Shown here in pieces: positions 7,521 through 16,312 of a stretch of DNA of 64,000 nt (the first letter of the stretch is position 1; each line of letters opens with the position of its first letter). Below the pieces are notes generated by a model. It had not been told where the DNA came from, ran no database searches, and was given only the letters and a program-made list of their open reading frames with translations. The DNA comes from Lentzea cavernae (GTDB lineage Bacteria > Actinomycetota > Actinomycetes > Mycobacteriales > Pseudonocardiaceae): assembly GCF_014653695.1 (NCBI RefSeq), contig NZ_BNAR01000008.1:248001-312000 (forward strand), given 5' to 3'. The position numbers were made by a program, and so were the translations under genes.

Positions 7521-8471
7521 GTGTCCGAGCCGATGACAGCGGTGCTCCTGCGTGCCGCGGAACTCACCGCCTCGGGGAAGCCGCGGCAGGCGATCGACCT
7601 GTTGCGGCCCCTCGTGGCGGCGAACCCCCGGCACGCCGAGGCGTGGTGCCGCCTCGCCGGCGCCCACCTCGACCTCGGTGAGGCGGACCAGGCGCTCGAC
7701 TCGGCCAAGCGCGCGATGGTCCTCGACGGCGAGCCCGCCTGGCCCCAGCGGCTGGCGGCGCTGGCGTTGAGCGACCTCGGCCGGCACCAGGAGGCGGCGG
7801 TCGCGGCACGGGAGTCCGTTCGCCGCAAACCCGGCGACTGGCGGTGCTACGTCGTGCTCGCCGAGGTGCTGGCCGACGCCCCGGACGGCGCCGTCGAGGC
7901 GTTCGACTCCGCTCTGCACGCCTCCCAGCTCGCACCGACGGAGGCGCGGGCGTTCCAGGTGCTCGGTGACGCGGCGCTGCGCATGCGCGACTGGGGCACC
8001 GCCGAGCACGCGTACCGCACGGCGATCAAGCTCGACCCGTCCGACGCGGACTCGAAGGCGAACCTCGCGACCGTGCAACGGCGGCGTTCGGCCAGGCCCG
8101 CGCCGCTGCAGTTGAACAAGGTGCAGGTGTGGCGCTCGCTGCGCACGCTCTCGTTGCTGCTGATCGGCGGCGGTTTACTCGGGCTCGTCGCCGGCATGCC
8201 CCGGCCGACGCCCTACCTGTCCTTCTTCACCGGCGCGCTGGTGCTGTGCTGCCTGGTCGTGGCGTTGCGGCTGCGTCCGTTCAAGCTGCTCTTCACCCTG
8301 CGCAAGCTCGCCGTGACGGTGTCGCTGCTCGCGGTTTCCGCGCTGGTCCTGCTCGGCTGGACCGTCGCGTTGATGTTCGGGGCTACGACGATGCAGCCAC
8401 TTGTGCTTTCCTGGTTGTGCGCTGTCATCGGGGGCGCGCTCGTCTACGTCGGTGGAGGCAGGAAGCGGTGA
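7521..8471 (+). CDS. TPR-repeat membrane protein
   Basis: The 316-residue protein has about 190 N-terminal residues of tetratricopeptide repeats (for example HAEAWCRLAGAHLDLGEADQ and a second clear unit near AYRTAIKLDPSDADSKANLA). A basic linker leads to about four hydrophobic helices and a GGGRKR tail. The TPR part should be cytoplasmic and the C-terminus membrane-anchored, suggesting a scaffold role. Its stop overlaps the next start (TGATG), so the two are translationally coupled, and a fused SecDF gene follows 43 bp after that. A link to membrane protein export is possible but rests on context only. Confidence 0.75.
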   Translation: MSEPMTAVLLRAAELTASGKPRQAIDLLRPLVAANPRHAEAWCRLAGAHLDLGEADQALDSAKRAMVLDGEPAWPQRLAALALSDLGRHQEAAVAARESVRRKPGDWRCYVVLAEVLADAPDGAVEAFDSALHASQLAPTEARAFQVLGDAALRMRDWGTAEHAYRTAIKLDPSDADSKANLATVQRRRSARPAPLQLNKVQVWRSLRTLSLLLIGGGLLGLVAGMPRPTPYLSFFTGALVLCCLVVALRLRPFKLLFTLRKLAVTVSLLAVSALVLLGWTVALMFGATTMQPLVLSWLCAVIGGALVYVGGGRKR

Positions 8472-8794
8472 TGCGTCGCAACGCGGTCGCGCTCGCGTTC
8501 CTGCTGTTCCTCGGACAGCTGTTCATCGTCGCCGCCCCCGCCGAGCCCGCCACCTCCGGTTCCGTCGTCCGGCACGGCCACGACTTCGCGAACCTGCCGG
8601 TCACCTCGCCGAAGCCGCACAACCCGAACGCCGCGCAGGTCCCGCAGGCCCAGGTCGCGTCCGACGTGCCGCCGGTCGCGAAGCCGTCGCTGCCGATGCG
8701 GTACGTCGTCTCCCTCGCCCGGCGCGTGCACCGCACGCCCGAGGGCATCCGCTGGACCCCGCAGCCCGCTCGTTCACCGCCTTCCGGTCGCTGA
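8471..8794 (+). CDS. Small secreted protein, unknown
   Basis: A 107-residue protein begins at an ATG overlapping the upstream TGA. It has a textbook signal peptide (MRRN, then AVALAFLLFLGQLFIVAAPA) with probable cleavage near AEPA. The rest is Pro/Ala-rich and low in predicted structure, with a basic C-terminus (SLARRVHRTPEGIRW). No family is recognised. Coupling to the TPR membrane protein and the position directly before the SecDF gene suggest a three-gene unit. Confidence 0.6.
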   Translation: MRRNAVALAFLLFLGQLFIVAAPAEPATSGSVVRHGHDFANLPVTSPKPHNPNAAQVPQAQVASDVPPVAKPSLPMRYVVSLARRVHRTPEGIRWTPQPARSPPSGR

Positions 8795-8837
8795 ATCCCG
8801 TTTCGGCACCCACTTCTCCCGGAAGGCTCATCCACCC

Positions 8838-10988
8838 ATGTCGCGCGACAACGCGCGCCGGGGTCTTCTCGTGCGCGCCCTCACAGCGCTCGGGGTCCTC
8901 GTCGCATCCGCATTCCTGTTGCTCACCACCGATCCCCGCCTCGGCCTCGACCTGCGGGGCGGCACCCAGATCGTGCTCGAGGCCAAGGGCGACTCCGACG
9001 CCGCCGACCGGTCGCTGGAGGTCCTTCGCCGCCGCGTCGACGCCCTGGGCGTGGCCGAACCGGTGATCGCCCGCTCCGGCGAGAACCGCATCGTCGTCGA
9101 ACTGCCCGGCGTCCAGGACCCCGAAGAGGCCGTGAAGGTGCTCGGCCAAACCGCGCAGCTCACCGTGCAGCGGGGCGGCGAGACCGTCATGACCGGCGAG
9201 GGCATCTCCGACGCGCAGTCCACGCGCAACTCGCAGGGCGCGGGCTTCGTGGTCAACATCCAGTTCCAGGGCGAAGGCTCGAAGACCTGGCAGAAGGTCA
9301 CCGGGGAGGCGGCCTGCGAGCCGTCCGGCACCCCCGGCCGCCAGATCGCGTTCGTGCTGGACGGCAAGCCGATCTCGTCACCCGAGGTCAGTCTCGACAC
9401 CCCCTGCGGCGCCGGCCAGGCCGGTGGCGCGACCACGATCACCGGCCGCTTCTCCCAGCCGGAGGCCAAGGAACTCGCCCTGGTCATCCGCTCCGGCGCG
9501 TTGCCCGTGCCGGTCGAGGTGATCGAACAGCGCACCGTCGGCGCCACCCTGGGCGCCGAGGCCATCGAGGCCAGCGCCCAGGCCGCAATCATCGGCGTCG
9601 CCCTGACCTCGTTGTTCCTGATGGTCGCCTACCGGCTGGCCGGGTTCCTGGCCGTGCTCGCCCTGGTCGGCTACGCGGGTGTCGCCTACGCGGGGCTCCT
9701 GGCAGTGGGGGCGACGCTGACCTTGCCTGGCCTGGCCGGCTTCGTGCTGGCGATCGGCATGGCGGTCGACGCGAACGTCCTGATCTTCGAACGGGCCCGC
9801 GAGGAGTACGCCCGCAAACCGAACCTCCGGCGCGCCTCGGAGAACGGCTTCCGCGGCGCGTTGAGCGCGATCGCCGACTCGAACGTCACGACGCTGCTGG
9901 CAGCCGGCCTGCTGTTCTGGCTGGCCACAGGGCCTGTTCGCGGCTTCGGCGTCACGCTGACCATCGGTGTGCTGGCGTCGATGTTCAGCGCCCTGGTGCT
10001 CTCGCGCGTGCTGGTGGTGTGGGCCATGGGCACCGGTTTCGTCGCCCGGCGCCCCCGCCTGAGCGGCCTGCACACGCTGGGCTTCGTCCGCCAACGTCTG
10101 TCCGTCGTTCTCTACCGACGCCCCTCGCGATGGCTGATCAGCGCCGGGGTGGTGGTGCTCGTGGCGTTCGCCGGCCTGTTCGTCCGAGGCCTGAACCTGG
10201 GCGTCGAATTCACCGGCGGCCGCATGCTCGACTTCACCTCGGGCGGCTCGATCGACGCGGGCCGCGTGCGCACGGCTCTCGCCGACGCGGGCTTCTCCGA
10301 CGTGGTCGTCTCCTCCTCGGGCAACGAGGTCTCCCTGCGCACCGGCCCCATCGACGACGCCACGTCGTCCCGCATCGGTGAGGTCGTCTCCTCGGCAGTG
10401 GACGGCGGCGCCCGCCAGTCGAGCAATGAGCTCATCGGCCCGTCGCTCTCGTCCGAACTGCGCCGCAACGCCCTGATCGGCCTCGCCATCGCCGTCACCG
10501 CACAGCTGGGCTACCTAGCCGTCCGCTTCGACTGGCGCCTCGGCCTCGCCACGGTCGCCGCTCTGGTGACCGACGTGCTGGTGCTGGTGGGCCTGTTCGC
10601 GTGGATGGGCAAAACGGCCGACGGCGTGTTCCTCGCGGCCCTGCTGACCGTGATCGGCTACTCGGTCAACGACTCCGTGGTCGTCTTCGACCGCCTGCGC
10701 GAGCTCCGCGGCTCCCGGATGAAGGCGCTGTACCCGGACGTGGTGTCGGACGCGGTCGTCCAGACCGTGCCGCGCACCGTGAACACCGGCATCGGCGTGC
10801 TGTTCGTGCTGGCGGCGCTGCTCGTGCTGGGTGACGGCTCGCTGGCGGACTTCGCCGTCGCGCTGCTGATCGGCCTCGTGGCCGGCACGGTGTCCACAGT
10901 GGTCACCGCCGCGCCGATCGCGATCTGGCTGGAATCGCGCTGGCCGCGCCGTGTGGTCGCGAAGAGCCCGGCGGCCGCGCGGGTCTAG
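8838..10988 (+). CDS. secDF: Fused SecD-SecF protein translocase subunit (accessory SecDF)
   Basis: The 716-residue protein joins a SecD half (about 1-400) to a SecF half (about 411-716), predicting about twelve membrane helices. SecD features: GLDLRGGTQ at 36-44, a compact periplasmic P1 region, and the proton-relay motif AVDANVLIFER with Asp311. SecF features: NLGVEFTGG at about 453-461 and SVNDSVVVFDRLRE. SecDF uses the proton gradient to help complete SecYEG-dependent export. Actinobacteria normally encode separate secD and secF near yajC and ruvB. This fused, short copy in a different context is therefore probably a second, specialised set. That is an inference, since the canonical genes are not in the window. 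Confidence 0.88.
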   Translation: MSRDNARRGLLVRALTALGVLVASAFLLLTTDPRLGLDLRGGTQIVLEAKGDSDAADRSLEVLRRRVDALGVAEPVIARSGENRIVVELPGVQDPEEAVKVLGQTAQLTVQRGGETVMTGEGISDAQSTRNSQGAGFVVNIQFQGEGSKTWQKVTGEAACEPSGTPGRQIAFVLDGKPISSPEVSLDTPCGAGQAGGATTITGRFSQPEAKELALVIRSGALPVPVEVIEQRTVGATLGAEAIEASAQAAIIGVALTSLFLMVAYRLAGFLAVLALVGYAGVAYAGLLAVGATLTLPGLAGFVLAIGMAVDANVLIFERAREEYARKPNLRRASENGFRGALSAIADSNVTTLLAAGLLFWLATGPVRGFGVTLTIGVLASMFSALVLSRVLVVWAMGTGFVARRPRLSGLHTLGFVRQRLSVVLYRRPSRWLISAGVVVLVAFAGLFVRGLNLGVEFTGGRMLDFTSGGSIDAGRVRTALADAGFSDVVVSSSGNEVSLRTGPIDDATSSRIGEVVSSAVDGGARQSSNELIGPSLSSELRRNALIGLAIAVTAQLGYLAVRFDWRLGLATVAALVTDVLVLVGLFAWMGKTADGVFLAALLTVIGYSVNDSVVVFDRLRELRGSRMKALYPDVVSDAVVQTVPRTVNTGIGVLFVLAALLVLGDGSLADFAVALLIGLVAGTVSTVVTAAPIAIWLESRWPRRVVAKSPAAARV

Positions 10989-11021
10989 CTCGCACAGGCG
11001 GTTTCATAGCAGAGTGAGGGC

Positions 11022-12182
11022 ATGACCTCCTTCGCCTCGTACCAGAACGAGATCTACCTGCAGGGGCTCGGTGGCGCGGTGCCGCCGTTCACCACCGACC
11101 CGGACGCGCTGGAGCAGTCCGCGCGCGACCGGCTCGGACCGGGCCCGTTCTGGTACGTGGCGGGAGGTGCGGGCTCGGGCGCGACCGTGCGGGCGAACCG
11201 CTCCGCGTTCGAGCGCGTGCAGCTCGTGCCGCGGATGCTGACGAACGCGACCGAGCGGCACCTCGGTGTCACCGTGCTGGGCACCGAGCTGCCGGCGCCC
11301 GTGATGCTCGCACCCGTTGGCGTGCAGTCGATCCTGCACCCCGACGGCGAGCTGGCGACCGCTCGGGCGGCGGCCGAGCTCGGCGTGCCGATGGTGCTGT
11401 CCACGGCGTCCTCGCACACCATCGAGGAGGTTGCCGAGGCGTCCGGCGACGGGCCGCGCTGGTACCAGCTCTACTGGCCGAACGACCCCGACGTGTGCGC
11501 GTCGCTGCTGGACCGCGCGAAGAAGGCCGGGTACACGGCGCTGGTCGTCACCTTGGACACGTGGACGTTGGCGTGGCGGCCGCACGACCTGGACCAGGCC
11601 TACCTGCCGTTCCTTCGGGGCGTGGGCACGGCGATCCCGTTCAGCGACCCGGTTTTCCGCGCCGGTTTGCAGAAGTCGCCGGAGGAGGACCTGCCGATGG
11701 CGATCCTGCGGTGGGTGCAGCTGTTCACCGGCACCGACAAGTCGTGGGACCAGCTGTCGTTCCTGCGCGAGCACTGGGACGGGCCGATCGTCCTCAAAGG
11801 AATCCAGCACGCGGACGACGCGCGCAAGGCCGTCGAGTACGGAATGGACGGTGTGGTCGTCTCGAACCACGGCGGTCGTCAGGTCGACGGTGCGGTCGGG
11901 TCGCTGGACGCGCTGCCGTCGATCGTCGAGGCGGTGGGGGAGCAGGTCGACGTGTTGTTCGATTCCGGGATCCGCACCGGCGCGGACGTCGTGAAGGCGT
12001 TGGCGCTGGGCGCAAAGGCGGTGATGGTCGGGCGGCCGTTCGCGTACGGACTGGCGCACGGCGGGCAGGTCGGGGTGAAGCACGTGCTGCGGAGTCTGCT
12101 GGCGGACTTCGACCTGACGCTGGGACTGTCGGGTCACCGCAGCCCGGCCGACCTGGGGCCGGACGCGCTGCGGTTCTCCTGA
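11022..12182 (+). CDS. FMN-dependent alpha-hydroxy acid oxidase, lactate 2-monooxygenase type
   Basis: This 386-residue (beta/alpha)8 FMN enzyme oxidises an L-2-hydroxy acid. The catalytic His-Arg region VVSNHGGRQVDGA is intact, as are the FMN-binding lysine in GPIVLKGIQ and the phosphate-binding FDSGIRTGADVVKALALGA. The sequence style (YQNEIYLQGL at the N-terminus and the WYQLYWPNDPDVCASLL loop) resembles lactate 2-monooxygenase, which converts lactate to acetate and CO2, more than lactate dehydrogenase LldD. The start is ATG 11022. It is 33 bp after secDF and could be read through from it, but the functions look unrelated. Confidence 0.88.
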   Translation: MTSFASYQNEIYLQGLGGAVPPFTTDPDALEQSARDRLGPGPFWYVAGGAGSGATVRANRSAFERVQLVPRMLTNATERHLGVTVLGTELPAPVMLAPVGVQSILHPDGELATARAAAELGVPMVLSTASSHTIEEVAEASGDGPRWYQLYWPNDPDVCASLLDRAKKAGYTALVVTLDTWTLAWRPHDLDQAYLPFLRGVGTAIPFSDPVFRAGLQKSPEEDLPMAILRWVQLFTGTDKSWDQLSFLREHWDGPIVLKGIQHADDARKAVEYGMDGVVVSNHGGRQVDGAVGSLDALPSIVEAVGEQVDVLFDSGIRTGADVVKALALGAKAVMVGRPFAYGLAHGGQVGVKHVLRSLLADFDLTLGLSGHRSPADLGPDALRFS

Positions 12183-12185
12183 CAG

Positions 12186-12965
12186 TTACGGCATGGTGGC
12201 CGTCATGTGGGCCAGCGTGCCGAAGTCGGCTGGCTGCACCCGCAGCCAGCCCTCGCTCTTGGCCGCGAGGTACCGCCCGCTCGGCGTGTCGATGAACGTC
12301 AGCGGGTGGAGGCAACGCTGCTTGCGCCCCAGGTGGTCGCGCTTGGCCGAGAAGAGCTGACCGCCGCCGGTGCGCGGCTGGCCCATGATCTCCTTGAGCT
12401 GCGCGACGAGCTGGTCGTTCGGCGTGCTCGTCGGCCGGCTCTGCTGCATGAACGACCCGGTGTCCTCGTAGGACGGCTGCCGCTTCTGCTTCAGCGCGTC
12501 CTCGGGCAGCGTGATCGGCGTGCCCCTGCCCGCCGGGGTGGGCGGCAGGGCACCGATCAACGCCTGCGGCGCCTCGTCCGCCCTGATCGGTTCGAGCACG
12601 AACTGCTGGTCCGGCGTGAGCACGATCCGCAGCGCGTCCTGGCCGTTCGACACGACCAGCACGCTCTGCTGAGGGCCGTCCTTCAGACTGAAGAACGCCC
12701 AGTACTCCACACCGGCCTCGACCACGAGCCGCAGCGCGTTGGCCAGGTCCGGGTGGACCTGGTTGCCGCGCGCGAGCCCGTACTGCTCGAGCTGCGCCCA
12801 CGCCGACCTCTGCAACCGTTCGAGCTCACTCACGTCACCCGACTCGAGCAGCGCCTCGTCGAAGTCGACCTGGGTGAGCAGCGCACGGTGCATCGTCGGC
12901 AGGCCCGCGGCCTGCCACGCCTGGTAGAGCGCCGTGACAGGGATTGCGACCCTGCTCCGCAGCAC
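12186..12965 (-). CDS. ESX secretion-associated protein EspG family
   Basis: The 259-residue protein has the EspG pattern: an N-terminal region with the Trp/Leu-rich helix (LYQAWQAAGLP), an extended beta-sheet centre (VLVVSNGQDALRIVLTPDQ), and a C-terminal strand/helix region (FIDTPSGRYLAAKSEGWLRV). EspG proteins are cytosolic chaperones that bind the tip of PPE partners before export through an ESX system. The GTG start at 12965 has a GGGGG SD, and the gene follows the PPE-like gene by 10 bp. With the lipoprotein and PE-like genes it forms an ESX effector cluster; no EccB-E machinery is nearby. Confidence 0.82.
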   Translation of the reverse strand: MLRSRVAIPVTALYQAWQAAGLPTMHRALLTQVDFDEALLESGDVSELERLQRSAWAQLEQYGLARGNQVHPDLANALRLVVEAGVEYWAFFSLKDGPQQSVLVVSNGQDALRIVLTPDQQFVLEPIRADEAPQALIGALPPTPAGRGTPITLPEDALKQKRQPSYEDTGSFMQQSRPTSTPNDQLVAQLKEIMGQPRTGGGQLFSAKRDHLGRKQRCLHPLTFIDTPSGRYLAAKSEGWLRVQPADFGTLAHMTATMP

Positions 12966-12974
12966 GTTTCCCCC

Positions 12975-14315
12975 TTATCCGCCGATGACCGGCGGGGCGA
13001 CCATCGTTCCGTCACCGAAGATGTCCTCGGTCTCCTGCAAGTACGAAGCGGACTTGTGCTCGGAGTCTTCCGCCCCGTCGCCACGCCCGCCACCCGCGCC
13101 CATACCTCCGGCACCCATGCCGGCAGCGCCACCACGACCGGCAGCACCCGCCGCACCGCCACCACCGGGCCCGAAGCCACCAGCGCCACCGGAACCACCA
13201 CCGGCAACACCGGCCGCACCACCGAAGCCGCTACCCATACCGCCGGGGCCACCCATGCCCTTGGCCGCCGCGGCCCCACCGAGGCCACCGCCACCAGGTC
13301 CACCGCCGGGCCCACCGAGCCCGCCGCCACCGCGACCGCCGCCCGCACCACCGCCGGCGCCACCACCGGGCCCGCCGATGCCACGGCCACCGGGGCCGTT
13401 GGGGTTGCCGGTGCCGCCGGGGCGGTTGCGCGGGTTGTTCGGGTCGAGCGGACCGCCAGGGCGCCGCGGGTCGTTCGGGTTGAACACGCCGTCCGGCGGG
13501 ACGGTCGGCACACCGATGTTGGGCGGCGGACGGCCGGTGTCCACGGGCGGCGGGGTGAACTTGGGGTCGTCCACGCCGGCCGTGCTGGTGCCGTCGTCCT
13601 TGCCACCGTTACCGCCAGGAGGCGTCCACTGGGACAGGCCCGAGTCCGTGCCGCCGTTGCCGCTGCGGTCGCCGGTACCACCGGGCGGGTTCGACCCGAT
13701 CGGCGGCGGGTTCTTGCCGTTGGGACCGACCTCGTCGATCTTGTAGTTGCCGTCCGGCGGTCCCTCTTGGACCGATCCGTCGGTGGCGGTCGGCGCCATG
13801 AACGTCGGCTGGTTGCTCATGCTTGCGTTGACAGCGCCCGCGTACTGGTTGAACGCGCGGATGTTCTGCTCGCTGACCTGCTGGTTCTTTTCGAGCGCGT
13901 CGTCGTAGTCGGTGTCCCAGGGAGCCAGGTCGTTGAGGAACGGCTTGTCGGGGACGGCAGGCGGCTTGGACATCGAGTTCTTGGCGTCCGCGTATGCGCT
14001 GCCGACCGTGTCGGCGGTCGTTCCTGCCTGGGTAGCCGAGTCGCCGGTGACCGTGGCCCACGTCGCAAGCGGTGAGGTACCGCCACGCGCCGCGTCGCCA
14101 GCGGAACCTTCCCACGAGGCACCTGAGTCGCGCACGGCCTTCTCGATCAGCTGAGCGACATCTTCGTGTCCGCTCGAAAGACCACGCCAGCCCTCCGAGG
14201 TAAGCGAGGTGCTCTGACCAGGTCCTTTGCCGTTCTCAAACCACTTGTAGATCGTTTCACCACCCGCGAAGGGAAGAAGGGCGAAACCAGTGACGTTCGG
14301 CTCATCCCCAGGCAT
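12975..14315 (-). CDS. PPE-like ESX substrate with Gly-rich C-terminus
   Basis: The 446-residue protein has a helical N-terminal domain of about 180 residues with a WxG turn (ASWEGSAGDAARG), like WXG100/PPE proteins. A Pro/Asn/Gly linker and a long low-complexity region (GG, GGP, GGA repeats at about 290-430) follow, ending in an acidic tail. It is the expected client of the adjacent EspG. The SD (AAGGGA) overlaps the upstream stop, so translation is probably coupled to the DUF3558 gene. The glycine-rich region is encoded by GGC/GGT-rich repeats, which are prone to length variation. No enzymatic domain is visible. Confidence 0.8.
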   Translation of the reverse strand: MPGDEPNVTGFALLPFAGGETIYKWFENGKGPGQSTSLTSEGWRGLSSGHEDVAQLIEKAVRDSGASWEGSAGDAARGGTSPLATWATVTGDSATQAGTTADTVGSAYADAKNSMSKPPAVPDKPFLNDLAPWDTDYDDALEKNQQVSEQNIRAFNQYAGAVNASMSNQPTFMAPTATDGSVQEGPPDGNYKIDEVGPNGKNPPPIGSNPPGGTGDRSGNGGTDSGLSQWTPPGGNGGKDDGTSTAGVDDPKFTPPPVDTGRPPPNIGVPTVPPDGVFNPNDPRRPGGPLDPNNPRNRPGGTGNPNGPGGRGIGGPGGGAGGGAGGGRGGGGLGGPGGGPGGGGLGGAAAAKGMGGPGGMGSGFGGAAGVAGGGSGGAGGFGPGGGGAAGAAGRGGAAGMGAGGMGAGGGRGDGAEDSEHKSASYLQETEDIFGDGTMVAPPVIGG

Positions 14316-14319
14316 CTAG

Positions 14320-14904
14320 CTATCCCTTCAGGTTTGTGATGATCAGCTGCGCTACCCGCTCGGTTTCGGGGCACGGCTTCTTGGTGGCTCGTTCGTCCGA
14401 GGCGGCGGCGATCTGCACCGTGACTGAATCGGTCTTGGAAACCTGAATCGAGGTCAAGCAGTACATCGCTCCGTCGGTGCCGTCAGAGCTGACGACCCGG
14501 ATGCCATCGATCTTCTTGTCGACGAACACGGGATTCTCCTTCGCCTGCGTGACCATGCCCTCGAAGTCCTTGCCTTCGGTCACGCTGACGTCGTACCCGG
14601 AGTTCTTGATCGGGTCAGTTCCATCCCAGACACATACCGGACCGAGCGCCTTGGTCGACGCCACGCCTGCCCGCACGGATCCCAAGGTCGCTACCTGATC
14701 GGGCTTGAGGATGTCGCACGGGTTGCTGACGTACTTGGCGATGCTGAGGCCTGACGGTGACTCGTCGGACGTCGGCGTGCTGCTTGTCTGCCCAGCACCG
14801 GTCTCAGTGGGAGTGGTGGGGGTGCCGCCGGTCGAGTTGCCTGTGCAGCCGGCCAGCCCACCGAACGCGAGGACGGCGGTGAGAAGAGCGGTCATGCGCT
14901 TCAA
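14320..14904 (-). CDS. DUF3558-family lipoprotein
   Basis: This 194-residue lipoprotein has a signal peptide ending in lipobox LAGC (Cys20), then a Thr/Ser/Pro linker of about 30 residues and a compact domain with paired cysteines (NPCDIL, PVCVWDG, MYCLTS, KPCPETE). DUF3558 proteins are actinobacterial cell-surface proteins of unknown biochemical role and are often found beside EspG and PPE genes, as here. It should be anchored outside the membrane. It lies 7 bp after the PE-like gene and 4 bp before the PPE-like gene. Confidence 0.85.
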   Translation of the reverse strand: MKRMTALLTAVLAFGGLAGCTGNSTGGTPTTPTETGAGQTSSTPTSDESPSGLSIAKYVSNPCDILKPDQVATLGSVRAGVASTKALGPVCVWDGTDPIKNSGYDVSVTEGKDFEGMVTQAKENPVFVDKKIDGIRVVSSDGTDGAMYCLTSIQVSKTDSVTVQIAAASDERATKKPCPETERVAQLIITNLKG

Positions 14905-14911
14905 GATCGTG

Positions 14912-15337
14912 TCAGCCCTTCATCGCGGTCTGAGCCGCTTCGTCGGTAGCCCGGTAGTCGGCGAGAGCTTTTTCGATGTTCTTGATGGTCTGTTCCAATG
15001 CCTTCTGGGCCTGCTCGTTCGCCCACAGGTAGCCACCCGGCTCTGTACCTGCGGTCTTGCGCATCGCGAGGGTGGCAAAGCCGCTGTAAGGGTCGGGACC
15101 GGGAGCCCCGGCGGCTTGGAGCTTCGCGCCGTCCTTCCTCAGCTCCAGCAGCTTTCGCAGGGACTCCTTCAGGCCGTCGATCATCTTCTGCGCCTGGTCC
15201 GGGTCGACGCTGAACTTCGCCACACCACCGGCACCGGCGCCCGCCGCTGCTCCGGCGGCCGCGCCCACGGCGGCGCCGATACTTTTGCCGACCGACCCGG
15301 CGGTCTTCACGGGTACGAGTGCGTCGAACATCAGCAT
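14912..15337 (-). CDS. PE-like/WXG100-like small ESX protein
   Basis: The 141-residue protein is the first gene of the ESX cluster. After a Gly/Ala-rich stretch (about residues 17-38) come two long amphipathic helices with a turn, ending in DYRATDEAAQ, which contains the YxxxD/E type VII secretion signal. It has no signal peptide. The size and signal suggest it is the PE-type partner that pairs with the PPE-like protein. ATG 15337 is used; an in-frame ATG lies two codons later. The function of the Gly/Ala insert is unknown. Confidence 0.65.
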   Translation of the reverse strand: MLMFDALVPVKTAGSVGKSIGAAVGAAAGAAAGAGAGGVAKFSVDPDQAQKMIDGLKESLRKLLELRKDGAKLQAAGAPGPDPYSGFATLAMRKTAGTEPGGYLWANEQAQKALEQTIKNIEKALADYRATDEAAQTAMKG

Positions 15338-15410
15338 CTCAGCCAGCTCCCCTCAGAACTCCACACCCCTGTTGGAGGATTTTCGCATAGGACCGGTTCC
15401 CGGAGGAGGC

Positions 15411-15449
15411 GAACGAATCAGCAGATCAGGTCACATGGCCGATTCGTTC
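15411..15449. promoter_or_regulatory. Inverted repeat between divergent ESX cluster and cyclase-fold gene
   Basis: GAACGAATC (15411-15419) and GATTCGTTC (15441-15449) are perfect 9-bp complements 21 bp apart, about three helical turns centre to centre. They lie in the 147-bp divergent promoter region, upstream of both the PE-like gene and the gene at 15485. Confidence 0.45.
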
Positions 15450-15484
15450 AAGACCCCGCGCCGCCACCGGCATAGGTTCGACGC

Positions 15485-16312
15485 ATGATCGAGCAAGCGA
15501 GGACCTTCCTCTGGCACAACGCCCGCACGCTGGAACAGCGCCTGTTCGAGCACGCCTTCGACGGCGGGAGCGAAGACGCGGTGGTCAGGGCGGTGCTGGC
15601 CTACCGCAACGATGACGGCGGGTACGGGTACGGGCTCGAACCCGACCACCGCGGGCCCACCAGCCAGCCGTTGCACGCCCTCCGCGCGCTTCAGATATTC
15701 GGTGAGGTCGGCACCCCCGAACAGGCCGAATCGATCGTGACTTGGCTGACGAACACCTGTCCCGACGGCAGCGTGCCGTTCGGCATGTCCACGTCGAAGG
15801 ACCACCCCAAGGCGCCGTGGGTCGCGGCCGACGACCAGGGTGGCCTGCTCCTGACCTCGCAGATCGCGGCCGCCCTGCACGCCCTCGAAGTCACCGGCCC
15901 GTGGCTCGACAGGGCCACCGACTACTGCTGGCTCCACATCGACCAACTCCAGGAAACCCACCCGTACGAGCTGCGGGGTGCGGCGATGTTCCTCGACGAG
16001 GTGCCGGACCGGGCCCGTGCCGAACTCGCCGCCGAGAAGCTCAAGCACCTCACGCAGAGCACCGAGGGGTATGCGGAGGGCGAAGGGCTGGACCCGCACG
16101 AGTTCGCGCGGAAGCCCACCAGCCTCGCCCGCGCGTGGTTCACCGAGGAAGAACTCGAGAAGGACCTCAGCGCACTCGAGCAGGGCCAGCAGGAGGACGG
16201 TGGCTGGAACTTCGGGTTCCCCGCCTTCACGCCGGTCGTCGACTTCGAATGGCGTTCGATCGCCACGGTCGACGCCCTGCTGACCCTACGCCGCTACGGC
16301 CGGATCAGCTGA
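15485..16312 (+). CDS. Terpenoid-cyclase/prenyltransferase-fold protein
   Basis: The 275-residue protein is built of paired helices with QW-type and DDGGYGYG/QEDGGWNFG repeat turns, characteristic of the (alpha/alpha)6 barrel of squalene-hopene cyclases and prenyltransferase beta subunits. It is much shorter than a squalene cyclase (over 600 residues), and the DxDD protonation motif is absent. It is therefore unlikely to be a classical triterpene cyclase. It begins at ATG 15485. Neighbours give no pathway clue. Its 3-prime end overlaps the convergent AraC gene by 19 bp. Confidence 0.7.
   Translation: MIEQARTFLWHNARTLEQRLFEHAFDGGSEDAVVRAVLAYRNDDGGYGYGLEPDHRGPTSQPLHALRALQIFGEVGTPEQAESIVTWLTNTCPDGSVPFGMSTSKDHPKAPWVAADDQGGLLLTSQIAAALHALEVTGPWLDRATDYCWLHIDQLQETHPYELRGAAMFLDEVPDRARAELAAEKLKHLTQSTEGYAEGEGLDPHEFARKPTSLARAWFTEEELEKDLSALEQGQQEDGGWNFGFPAFTPVVDFEWRSIATVDALLTLRRYGRIS

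Noticed and set aside
6018..8078. Long minus-strand open frame opposite the monooxygenase and TPR genes
   Set aside because: It has the His/Arg/Leu-rich shadow composition and no motif; the + strand genes are well supported.
12975..14315. Gly-rich repeats in the PPE-like gene as a CRISPR or tandem-repeat array
   Set aside because: The repeats are in-frame glycine codons of one protein, irregular in length, with no spacer structure.
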